Below the pieces are notes generated by a model. It made no database searches. It had not been told where the DNA came from and saw nothing but the letters and a program-made list of their open reading frames with translations. 64,000 bases of DNA. Origin: Sphagnum magellanicum (taxonomy: Eukaryota > Streptophyta > Sphagnopsida > Sphagnales > Sphagnaceae). Positions within the stretch are counted from its first letter, which is position 1; each line of letters opens with the position of its first letter. This document shows, piece by piece, positions 47,599 to 59,200 of the stretch. The position numbers and the translations under genes were made by a program. The DNA lies in contig CM038911.1 of the NCBI GenBank assembly GCA_021904315.1, positions 9,087,390 through 9,151,389 of the forward strand. The letters are read 5' to 3'.

Positions 47599-49581
47599 CC
47601 AATGTTGGGCAAATATTAAAAAAGAAGTTAGAACTAACTAGGGTTTCAAGTCAACGTTCACCTTGAATATCTTAGGGTATCACCAAGGGCGATACCTTAA
47701 ACAATCCCATCTCATGGTTCTCAATGACCTAAGAATCATTCACTTAAAAGTCATATTTTAAAAAAATATTTGATACCTTGTCAAGGTATTAATGAATATC
47801 AAGGTCAAGGTTTTAATTAATGAGAAATAAATTTAAGGTGGTAGGTGAGGTTTAGAAAAGAAATTTATTAGAGGATGCACTACAAAGTTGTTGTAATGGA
47901 TTCCTCTTCACACTTCTCTCCTTCAAGAATAAAAAGGATATTTGATACTTAATGCTTTGATTAGTTATTTGATTTAGTTTATTGAGTTTTTTTATCTATC
48001 AACTCCTTGTTGTGTGCTCTCCTTGTAAAGTGATATTGATGAATTTTGACACCTTTTTGTTGCACATAGTGTTTTTCGTTTTGCATTCTTGGTGCGTTTA
48101 AGCATTTCTTTGCTATGTGTCGCCTCCTTATTGTACGTTTTTGGTCAACTTTGTTGCCTTTTGTATATGCATTGTCTCATTGTTGTGAGTTCAACCACTT
48201 GCTTCTCATGTGTTGCCTCCTTGCTATGCATTAATGAAAATTTTCAGCACTTTCTTTTCATGTACCTCTCTAACCACTTATGGTGCTTTTTGTCGCTTCT
48301 TGTTGTGTGCTCTTGGTGTTCTTTCAAAGTTTGTCTTGTTCCTTTTCAAATTTGTATTTATCCTTCAATTTTTTTTATGTGGAAACATGGAAGAAGGTTT
48401 TTTTACAACTTCTTCTTCAACTACCAACCCAAACTTCAAGTAACTTGTGGACATATAAAATGTTGGAAGAATATTTTATATGTTTTTAATTGAAAAAATA
48501 TTTTAAATTAAATTTTAATAAAATTATTGTTTGAAAAAAAAAACTATAATTTTTATGTGAGAACCGCCTTTGAAGACTAACTAGTATGAAATATTTGAAA
48601 ACCGGCATGTTGAAACCTGGATGAAATTATCTTTTGTAATTTTTTGAAACCTTACCAACTTATGTTGAAAGTAATTTTTTTTATAAAAATGAGACAAGGG
48701 CGTGTTTCATAAAATATTTTAAAACCCAAACCTGATGGTAATTTTAAAAAATAGAAAACAACCCAACATTGGTAATTATTTTTATAAGTTGCAAATAGGT
48801 TGGGTATGTAAATGGTTATTATGTAACTAAGTGAGTACACATGGATGGATAGTAGTGTTTACCTATACTCCACATACCACACTACCAATCATCTTACATA
48901 ATGCACTGGTGTGTGCTAGTTCATTATTGCTTCGAATGAAAAAATTGGGGTTTTAGAACAATTTAAAAGGTGATGGGTAATCATTATGAAATGCCTTCAA
49001 TAGTCAACTTGTCTTTTGGAGTTGCATTTTGTTTAGTCCTTGGCTATATATAATGTGTGAAACATATGGGGGAAGAATTCCTTTACATTTTTAACCATAA
49101 TTTATAAATGTTACACAATAGTCTAAACATTTGCAAATATACTTGAATTGCCCCAACTTATGAAACATGTCACCTAGCATATGCCATGTTTTGGACATCA
49201 ACATGTTTTGAGTTGAAGTTTTTTTGTTCAATTCCAAGTTTTCAAAATGTTTGTGGTGTTAAAATGTGATGTGACTTGTAAATAATTTTGTCAATTTTTA
49301 GGGTTCACAAATGTGAACATGGGACTATCTATTTTTGTCTATGCATTGGCAACCAGCCTGTGTTTTGTCCTTTACCATTCACTTGAGTGAAATGCAATTT
49401 GTGGAAGTTACGGCAACAATGGTGTGGTTTATTAAGGAGTGAAACTTTTGGGATAAAACTTAGTTATTGTTTTGGTTTGATGTTGCAAGGATTTTGGAAT
49501 TGGAGATGAACTAATGTAAACTTTAACAAAACTAGCTTAGTTTTGAGACAACACATGGTGTTGTATTTTATTTCGTTGTGT
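47599..49581. other. Intergenic AT-rich DNA, no gene seen
   Basis: The frame 48089-48493 comprises repeated TTGTTGTGTGCTC/TTGCCTCCTTG-type phrases, so it is repeat-derived. Nothing else is supported. Confidence 0.45.
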
Positions 49582-51844
49582 TCAACGCAGAAGCGTCTGC
49601 AGGATGAGGCGCTGCTTGGCTTGGAAGATTCCTTCAAGCGACAGGTGTATGAGCGTCGTGCGATTTTCATCTAGCTCCCGTTTCAAGATCGAAAAGTCCG
49701 ACTCGACAGATGTCGTGTTCGCAAGCATGGTCATTAGCCCACCGCAGAATGAGCGTAGACATTCGAACTGACCCGGGGCACAATCCCACACATCATTGAA
49801 CGTGGTCATGTGATCGTGTTTGTTGATGATGTCGCACAGGATGGTGTCGGAGTTGTAAAGTTGGAAAAGCTCGAGATGTTCAGCCTCAACCTACTCCACG
49901 CTCTTCTCGGACCAGAATGAGGAGACGTGCTGCCAAAACGGGTCCAGCACATCCTTTAGGAAGATGCCATGACGTAGCTTGACCAGTTGAACGAGCAGCA
50001 CAGGCGGCGTGTCCTTGTCCAACGCGCGATTATCGCCATTCCGCTCAGCCTTGACCGATTGCAGCCCAACGATCAGCACCATTGCATACATGGCGACGTG
50101 ATTGATCACGTCTTGTTGATCAGTTGCTTCAAGGTGCTCGTAGCAGTCACGCGTGAACGAACCTTGATTTTCGATGTGGTTGACAATCGCCATGGCCGGG
50201 ATGCGCAGCAAACCCTGTTGCACGTAGGCTTCGTCCTCGCAGGCCTTGCCGCCGTCAGCGTCGCCAAACTCAATCTCAAACATGGCAATGATCATGCCGA
50301 ACAAGTTCTGCACGAGAGTTTCATGTTAGCTAATCAGTAACGACCTGGCCTGCAACTGGGCCAACGTGATGTTGATCGTGTCGATCGCCAATGCCACCGC
50401 GTACATGATGATCCACCACTGGTTCGACGACATCAGGTTGGGCCGCTTGTCCTTGGTGTGCTCTAGGAGCGGGCGACAATATGACTTGTAGAAGTTCAGC
50501 AGGCGGCCCAAGTGCACCCAACGATTCATCTTCTTTGGGCACTTGACGTTCATGGCGATGATCAAGTTGTCCTGCGTGTGTAAGTAGATCAAAAATGTGT
50601 AGGCCTGCTTGACCCAGACACTGTTGTCGATGCCCTTGGTTGTTGCCTTGACCACAATGTTGATCTGATGCGATGCGTAGCACGTCGTTATTGACGCAAT
50701 TGATGATGTGGGTGACGACGCGAGCATGACGGCCTATCATGGTGTTCTCGTCGTCTGTCAACACACCGATGAGCTTGGCACGCCACTTGATGTACAACAC
50801 GTCCATGAACTTGGCGATCAGATTGAAAATGTTGATAGCGGAATGGTGTTCGAACATGGGCATTGCGATGAGGTGCAAGTTGACCAGGTCGCCACAATAG
50901 CAAACACGTACGTGCAGGTCAAACAACGACTAGCCGTGATGCGCGCTTTTGTCGCCAGTTAGCGATAAGGCCTAAACCAACTCATCGTCGAGGATGCCAA
51001 CAATCTGCTGCAGCATGACAACGACCAAGACGCGCGTGTACTGACCGATGATGCAGTCATTGAGGCTAGTAAGTTTCATCGTCTTCATGCGATCCTTGGT
51101 TTTCTGGATGGCTGCTATTATCTGTCGAAACAACAAGCTGATGCCGACGTAGTCCATGGCCAGGTCAAAGCGCAGGATGTCCTTGATGGTCACCATGTAG
51201 ATGAGCGCATCGTTATCCTTGTAGAACAACTTCATCGCATTTTTTTTCTCATTCTACTTCTTGATGAGCTTCTTGCGGACTGTGTCGGCCGGGTTCTGTT
51301 CACCATCATTGGCGTCAATGTTTTCGAGCTGCTTGTCATCGCGAAAGAAAAGGTCGCCAATGATAACATCGACAATCTCGATACAGATGAAGAATTCGTA
51401 CATGTCCTTGTCTAGATCAAAGTGGTGATGCAGTGTGTTGGTCACCTTGATGCGCCCATTGAAATATTGTTTCTTTTGGTCGACTGACATCCCCTGGTAC
51501 TCCGTCCACATTGTCGCATGTTACCCCTCATGGTGACTACGATACTTGAATGGGGAGAACGATTTCGTGAAATATTTGATGTCACTATGCTGTTTGCGCT
51601 TCCGCACCGTGACGTCAACCTTGACCACATCTCGGCCCTTGTACAAGCAGAACAAGCACCGGACCGTGACATCACCATGAACATTCGTCGAGACGATCTC
51701 GAGGGCGAAGCCCAGCACGTGCGCCTTCTGGAACAAGGTCACCTTCTTGCTCATCATTCTGGTGATCTCGTGCAACTTTGTTCGTTTTGAGACCACAGTG
51801 GACTTGATTTTGAGATATCCATGGCTATTTTTAGCAAATTTCAA
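49582..51844 (-). pseudogene. GC-rich hAT-like transposase pseudogene
   Basis: Read from 51844 down, one frame continues to about 50700 through in-frame stops (near 51520, 51250, 50970 and 50930). One frameshift then moves to a second frame that continues to 49582 with stops near 50326 and 49890. The order fits a long hAT-type transposase: a divergent N-terminal part; a block with LHLIAMPMFEHHSA, then WRAKLIGVLTDDENTMIGRH (about 50730-50860), where the family has an acidic catalytic residue; LIIAMNVKCPKK and RWVHLGRLLNFYKS; and a C-terminal dimerisation-like end TTSVESDFSILKRELDENR with LEGIFQAKQ. GC content and CpG are visibly much higher than in the flanks. From memory this subfamily is abundant in oomycetes such as Phytophthora, so horizontal transfer or contamination should be considered. 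Ends were not found. Confidence 0.8.
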
Positions 51845-54836
51845 AACTTATGAGGCTTGTGTTTTTATGAGGAGTTGGAGATCAAATACCTAGTCTTTTG
51901 GTAGCTTTGGGCATAGTGTCAAATTACTGGGGATTTTCAAGTTGTCAATGGCTTATTGCTTTAAGAAATCCAATTGCTTGAGATCTATTTGTTAGTATCT
52001 TCTTTGTTATGGTGAAGTGAAAATAATATGCAATTTGTCTTGGGAAGTTGTTATGAATGAACACAAGTTGTCCTCAAAATTTGCCATGTCAAAAAATTAC
52101 GACAATTTGATTGAGAGAAGATCCAGAGTGATTTGATCCATGTGATGTTCTTAGGTTAGAATTGTTGGTATTTTCAATTAAGTTGTAGTTCTAGAAATAG
52201 GTTTTAGGATTTGAGTTTTTACATCATTCTTTTAAGACAAATGCTTATGCCAGCTTCAAGTTTTGTAACAAGTAAAATTGGTATGGCTCTCATTTTGGTT
52301 ACAGTGAAACCCACTTTTGCCCAAGTTTCTCAAATTCAAATTTTAATTTTTCATCCATTTTGGTTTATTTGTTATTTTTGCTTGATTATTGTTTTGTTTA
52401 TTTTTTTTGTTAAATGTTCTATTTGTTTTGCTTGCTACTTTGGGTCTTTTTGTTTATTTTATTTTTGGTTAATTTTGCTTAATATATTTTACATACTTGT
52501 TGTTTCACTTGTTTGTTGTTGTATTTGTTGGTTTTTTTTCTATTTTTCTATTTGTTGGTTAAGTTGTTGAGTTGTTTGTGAATATTTATTTCTTGTTATA
52601 AACTATGCATTTCAACTTAAACGATAATATTTCAGATTTTTCGCTTCATCTTGAAATTTGAAATCTTTGAGTTTTGAATTTATAGAAATCTCTTCATTTG
52701 TTTCTAAAACGAGGCAAACAATTCTTTGCCAACTTTTGCTTCAAATAAATTTTCGTAAATCTTTGCTTGATTTTTTGTATTACCTCCATTGCATTATGCA
52801 CTTTGGCTTATAGATTGTTGCCCATTCAAAGTAGGGTGGGGATGGAAAAGGAAAAGAGGAAGGTGGAGTGTGTCATTGACTTCTTTTGTAACAACAATGG
52901 ATATTGGCCTTTTTATTTATTTATGCACATCTTGGTTTAAATGTAATTTGCTAAAGCTTAATATATTGACATTTTTTTAATGTTGCTATGAAAAAATCTA
53001 AGTTTTGGGGTAGTTATAGTTCAAATAGTTAGAACAATTTTGTGTAATTTGCAACAAACATTTATTTCATGTTGCATGTAGATTTAGTATTTTAGGTTTC
53101 ACCTTCAAATCTTGCAATCTTTGTTTCATTCTTTATGTATAGATTTCATATTTCAACATGCAAAGATTTGTTTGCTTGACAATAAAACTTTATTGCATGT
53201 TCATTTGCTTGGCATTGGAAAACTCTTGACAAGGACATATGTCCTATTTGATTGAGTTTAATAGGAAATATATGAACTTTCAAATATTTGGCATTTTAGA
53301 TAGAAAGATTATACATAATAACTTGTTACAAAAAAATTCTATAACACAACATGTATTAATGATGCCAAGATGATGCTATTGGTTTGAAACATTCCAAACA
53401 TGTTGAAATGTGTTAAGAAACATGCCAAAACACATTTTAAAAACATAATGAAACATGCTACTTGAAACATGTTGAAACACAACGGAAAACACAGTAAGAA
53501 ACATTGTGGCAAAAAAAGAGGTTGTGTATACTTCAATTAATCTTTTAAAGACCTAAGTCTAACTCATAGAAAATCACACTTCAATGACAAAAAAACCCAT
53601 GCAACCCATTTTACTCACATAACAAAATCATCAATACAAGTCCTTGAGCAATACTCATGTGTTTCCCAACAACAACAACACTAACTTTAGTTGTTAATTA
53701 TGATCAAAAGGCTTAAACTATCAAGAAAACATGGTAAGATTGTAGATTTGTTGGACCAAATCTCTTTGGACCACCATTCTTCAAGCTATCATTATCTCAC
53801 TTGGTAGCAATTAACGTCATTTTCTTTCATAACCCACCGTGACCCAATAGATGCACTTGGGAAATTTTGATAGGAAAGATTTAGCCACTACCACCACTAA
53901 CAAATTTCCCCTCTTTTTTAATCTCAAAATGGTGTGACACAACCCTCCCAGAAGTCCCAACATGTGAGTTTCACTTCCTAAATGCAAATTCTCTTGATTT
54001 CAGCCCCACATTCCCAACACCCCACAATTTGCAACATTGATGCCCTATTCAAACAAGCGCATTAGTTCCCCAATTATTTTCATCATTTCCATCCTATCTA
54101 CTATTTTATTCATGTTTTTTCTCTATACCTATTTAACCTTCAAACTCTAGTACATAGCAGAAAGGAAATGAAGTCGGAGAAACTTGAACTCTAATTGTGT
54201 GCATTCCTCCCAAATAGTCACAACAAAAAGCAAATTATCCAAACTCCATTGCATCCCCATACCAGAACTCTCTAATCCAAAGAAAAGATATTTAGCTCTT
54301 CACACAATCAATCCTTTATCCTTTCCATCGCATGCCCATTTTTCAAAAACTTCCACTAAAGCACCCCATCAAACTCGCCATTGCCAAAGGTCATCAAAAA
54401 CTCGAAAACAAGAACTAGGCTCATCCACCACCTTGACATTACTCACACAAACATATCACCACACGTTTCCATTGCCATTAACCTGGAGCAAACAATTAAT
54501 CCCACACCCAAACACCAAAAAAAAGAAAGGAAACTCCCTTAAAAAGGTGCATCAACTACCCACTCTCTTGTTGCTTTCTGCTTTTAACTGTCACTTTTCA
54601 TCTGGCTCCATCTCGTCATACAACATGAAACATACTATGAAAAATACCAAAACATGTTGACAAATGCTGATGGTTCAAAACTCAGCTCGAAACATGCCAA
54701 TGGCTGAAACGTGGCACGGGCTAAGTGTCATGTTTCATAAGTTGAAGCAGACCTACTATACTTCCCTACTTGCAAATCCCTGGACTGTTGTGCAGAATTT
54801 ACAACTAGGGAATAATTTGGGGGTAGGAGCATCTCT
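51845..54836. other. Intergenic AT-rich DNA, no gene seen
   Basis: Frames at 52211-52570 (T-rich) and 54184-54660 (C/A-rich) have low complexity and no domain. Repeated AAACATG-type phrases occur at 53385-53510 and 54625-54735. Confidence 0.45.
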
Positions 54837-54916
54837 AGTGGCGCTCAGTATCTGAGCTCCGGCAAGATATTTCTCATATCCAAGTTTTAGTCACTTACTT
54901 TTTTCCAACCCCACCC

Positions 54917-55393
54917 ATAAAACTGAAACTAGGACTGCAAATAGGTGGGAGACTACTAGTAGTAACCCACTGGATCAATCAGAAACAAGGAGAACAAGGA
55001 GAAAATCAATAAAAACGATTTGACTATAGTATTTATAAAACTGAAATTGGGATTGCAAATAGGTGGGAGACCACTAGTAGTAACCCTGGATCAATTAGAA
55101 ACATGGAGAAATCAATAAATACGGTTTGAATGTAGTTCTTATAAAACTGAAACTGGGATTGCAAATAGGTGGGAGACTACTAGTAGTAACCAACTAGATC
55201 AATCAGAAACAAGGAGAAATCAATAAATACGGTTTGAATGTAGTCTTAATAAAACTGAAACTGGGATTGGAAATAGGTGAGAGACTACTAGTAGTAACCA
55301 ACTGGATCAATCAGAAACAAGGAGAAATCAATAAATACGGTTTGAATGTAGTTTTTGTAAAACTGAAACTGGGATTGCAAATAGGTGGGAGAC
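54917..55393. repeat. Approximately 108-bp tandem array, five units
   Basis: Units start ATAAAACTGAAA (or GTAAAACTGAAA) at 54917, 55035, 55141, 55249 and 55357, spaced 118, 106, 108 and 108 bases. Each contains GCAAATAGGTGGGAGAC (one reads GGAAATAGGTGAGAGAC), ACTAGTAGTAACC and, except the interrupted fifth, ATCAATAAA. The fifth is broken after GGGAGAC by the LTR and completed from 56111. Confidence 0.95.
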
Positions 55394-56110
55394 TGTAACT
55401 TCATGTGTAACTCGATTACACAATTACTTAGGGGTAAGTTGGGTGTAAGTAACTTTATGTGTAATTTGATTGCACAATTACTTAAGTAATTGTTTTATGG
55501 GGCAAGATGGATGTAGGATTCCATAATGCATTGACTTATGTCATGTGCACCATGTGATGTTGTTTCTTATGATTAATTGTGGAATCACATGGGGAACCAT
55601 GTGATGTTGTTTTCTTGTGATTAATTGTGGAATCACATGGGGAACCATGTGATGTTGTTTGCTTGTGATTAATTGTGGAATCACATGGGAAACCATGTGA
55701 TGTTGTTCTTTGTGATTAATTGTGGAATCACATGGGGAACCATGTGATTTTGTTTTCTTTTGATTATTTGGGGAACCATGTGGTGGATAGGTTTTAGGAA
55801 GTTTCTTGAGTTGTTTCCTTTTGGTTAGTATATAAGGAGGTGTTTGTGACCTTGAGAAACACCTTCATTTTTGTACAAAGTTATGATATGAATACCAAGT
55901 TTGTAAAAATTAAAGTTTTGATTTTGGAAAAAGCTTTTGGTTTTTGAATAGTTTTGGGTTTAGTTTGTGTGTAGTTCATGGAAGGATAATGGTGAGGTTT
56001 GCATAAGCAAAAGTAAGGTGGGATGATAGTTTTACAACCCAAAAACATAGACTTCATAACTATGTAGTAATTATACATAATTTCGATCCTAAACTCGCTC
56101 GTGTAGTACA
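55394..56110 (+). mobile_element. Solo LTR (717 bp) of an LTR retrotransposon
   Basis: It starts TGTAACTTCATG and ends CTCGTGTAGTACA (TG...CA) and is flanked by AGAC on both sides (55390-55393 and 56111-56114). Sister units of the host array, for example GGGAGACCACTAGTAG in the second unit, show the uninterrupted target. A TATA-like TATATAAGG at about 55829-55837 marks a likely LTR promoter. No internal retrotransposon sequence is present, so the element was probably removed by recombination between its two LTRs. Direction (+) is inferred from the TATA box. Confidence 0.9.
55551..55782. repeat. 47-48-bp tandem repeat inside the solo LTR
   Basis: CATGTGATG or a variant recurs at 55551, 55599, 55647, 55694, 55741 and 55777. 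Each unit includes TTAATTGTGGAATCACATGG and GGAACCATGTG; CACATGG...CCATGTG can form a hairpin. It lies upstream of the LTR TATA box, where enhancer repeats are often found. Confidence 0.92.
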
Positions 56111-56215
56111 AGACCACTAGTAATAACCAACTGGATCGATCAGAAACAAGGAGAGATCGATAAATACGATTTGACTATAATTTTTTAAAGCTCCTTTAGG
56201 GCTCCCTCTGAAAGC

Positions 56216-59200
56216 TGTGCATTTTTTCAGGGTCCTCGAGATTCTGTAAAGTTAAAGCACGGAACCTGCTCCTGCAATCCTACGCTTGTGGTGAGTGGGG
56301 AATTGTAATGGAGTCTGTGAGAATCAGGCAACCCAAAAAGTCAAACTGGGTTCAATACCAATCAATTGATAGTTAATAGCAGACCGGCATTGAAGAAGGA
56401 ATTTTTAAATGTCAGATGTAGCTGACAGGCCTTTTTAGGTGGATCCTCAAATGACAGGATTCGCTTAGTCAGGCTTCGAGTTTGGATCACCATGGGGGCG
56501 GCCATGCGGCGGTTTGGGCGGTTTGGGTTGCAAGTCTAAGTGTTGAGCTGGATTTGACTCCCAGTTTGACAGCACTCATGAGTTGTATAGGTGTTGACGA
56601 GTGAAGGTACAAGGAAGGGGGCTCAAAGAGATGTTTTGAGCGCACTTAAGTCCTTGAAATAAATACAAATTTATGATTATGTTGAAAGACAAGAGATATC
56701 TATCTCGAGTGACAAGGACTTGAATCACTTGGGAAGTCTGTAACAGGTTTAGTCCCACTCATCTAAAGGTTTGAAATTAGCCCTAAGTTACCAGACAAGT
56801 CTGAATGCTGAATCTCACCAGTGTGTGGTTTGTCATGTGCAGGTAGCTTAAGTGTTTAATAAGGTGCATGAACAGAGACAAAAACGCAAGGAACACCAAG
56901 GCGAATCTTGGTACGACACGACGTACCATGCAAAAATATATAATGCAATATTTCTGTCACCTTGCTGATTTGCAGAATATATAACTGAGACCTGATTCAG
57001 CACAATTCTTCAACATGGCCAAATCGGTGTTGAGTGTTGGTGAAGTGGAAAATTTGGAAGTATTCATATTCACATATGAAATGAAAGCAGGTCAAATAAT
57101 TTTCCATGTCCAATCTTTGTCGCCTGCCACTCTGAAGTAAGCTATCCGACAGCAAACATTTCTGAATCAGTAAAAAGAAAGCAGCAAACAATAAGTAAGT
57201 AACTCCACATTCAAATCTTTTTCTTTGTGCTACAGCAAATTTATTACAGAATTTGTGGATGAGATGAACAGTGTTGTGCCCTCTGCAGACACAAAAATAT
57301 TGCTTTGCAAGGCTAACTCTAAATACACTACAAACTTTCTTTTTAGGTTTTAATGATTTACATTTTGGGTTGTAAATTAAAAGTTTGGTCATGAGCACAT
57401 TGATTAGGGGATGAAAATTAAACAAATAAATAAAGTTCCTCCATGATCATCGAAATCATCATCAAGAGATTCAACATGATAGATATCCTCAATTGGGGCT
57501 TAGGTTTGGAGATCAACAAGTGAACGGCTTTTAGAGATTGGGCTTGGTGATTAGCATATTGACTAAGACAAATGTGAAGGATCTTAGGTAGGCTGATTTT
57601 ACAACAAAAATCATCTCAATCACAGCATGTAGTAGTAGTACATAGGTTTCCTTTGAAGGGGAAAGTAGAAAGCAAGTGGCTTTGCCCCCACCCCCCCCTT
57701 TATGGCAAGTTCAAACTTAGAAAGTTCAAAGTTCAAAAAGGGAGCAATATTTAAGGTTACGGAACCTAAACCCTAAATAGGAAAAAGTTGGTTCAAGTTT
57801 TCAAAAAAGGAACTCACATTTCAGAGAAAAGTGTTTTATTATTGGCCTTGCCTACCAAGGCAAGGATATTGTGTTTAAATTCATTATAGAGTATAGTAGC
57901 TTCAAGGGATTTCGGCCCGTAGGTAATAATAATAGGTCTATTTTTAAATGAGGATTTTTGAAAGATGATATTTTTGGCTTGTGTTGACGCTTGAGAATAG
58001 TTATAGAGTTTATAATATCTTGAAGGATTTTGGTTTCTTTCAGAGGATCTTTTGGAGATTATATTTTTGCATGGTTAAATATTTGAGTTTTCATAATTCT
58101 TCTTTTGCCTTAAGATATTTTTACAATGTAAATGGCAAGGCCACATCGTGGCACACCCCTTGTTTTCTTTTTGGCAAAAAAATTGCAAATTTTGACCTCG
58201 ACTATTGAAGAGGAGCATTCTATCCAGGGTTTTTTTTTTGAAAAAATTCTGAAGTAGGTCAACTGGCAAGGATGGTGGGCTGTGGATTGTTTTCAAAATC
58301 TCACTTTGTACTGGAAACTTTTGACAATTTTCTTTCAAAATATGGCAAAATTTTGCTTAAAAAATCTCAAAAAAATCTTTGTAAGATTCACAGTTTAAAA
58401 TTTTCTGAGAAAATATTTCACCAGATTTCAACACAAATTTTAGTTTTTGGGCATTTTGTTTTCACCTGTTCTCTATAGTTTGGAGTTTGGACCATTTCCC
58501 CCCAAAGTGTTGCCAGTTAATATTAAATCTTGCTAATTTGTTCAATTTTTTTTTTCAGATGATGTTACATTGTGAAATTGAAAAAAAAGGCTCCAGTATT
58601 TCACAGCAACAATTAAAATAAGATATAACAAATGTCCTCGAAATCCTGAAAAAAAATCAACTAAATCAATAGGAAATGTTCCTTGAAATGCTTGGAAAGG
58701 CAACGTTTCAAATAGGAAAAGTTCTCCCTCATCACACTTTCTCTCAACGAGGACATCTTTCCATTAGGGTGTCAGGATGGCAGATTCTGTGATCAGAGTA
58801 ACTTCCTATTATTAGTTTCCAACTAGTTGTGCTCACAGTCATCTCATCTCAGGACGAAATTTGGTAACTCTTTTCTGAAAAAAACAAGAAATTTCACCAA
58901 TAAAAGTGACTGAATGCGATCACCTTTTGACAATATTTCATCAAAAGAATAAGAGTGCTCACAACTTTATTGATCAAACATTGACCAAATGGAAGAGCCA
59001 TCAATCCAATTATGACTCATCACAAAATGACATTTGTTTTTTTTGTTTTTTCCTGTTCTCATGGAATATGTGTTCCTGGAGGTCCTAACATTGATTAATT
59101 ACATCTTAACACACTTGCAGTTCTTCAATGTAAGGCACATGTCCATACAACATGAAAGAAGGCCCTCTATCAGTGGCTTTCCAAACCGAGATTGGAGTAG

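Larger units (their letters stand above)
54837..56215 (+). mobile_element. Harbinger-like MITE expanded by tandem array and solo LTR
   Basis: It begins GAGCATCTCTAGTGGCGCTC and continues through the family core ATATCCAAGTTTTAGT, CACCCATAAAACTGAAACT, GGGAGACTACTAGTAG and ATCAGAAACAAGG. Part of the internal sequence has multiplied into a 108-bp array (54917-55393), and a solo LTR (55394-56110) sits in the last unit. The family sequence resumes at 56111. The right terminus is not clear; it may lie near 56200 or beyond. Confidence 0.75.

Noticed and set aside
49987..50340. 117-aa plus-strand open frame
   Set aside because: It is antisense to the GC-rich transposase pseudogene and open only because of its composition.
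54184..54660. 158-aa open frame
   Set aside because: Stop-free because of a C/A-rich bias; Ser/Thr/His/Lys-rich without domain structure.
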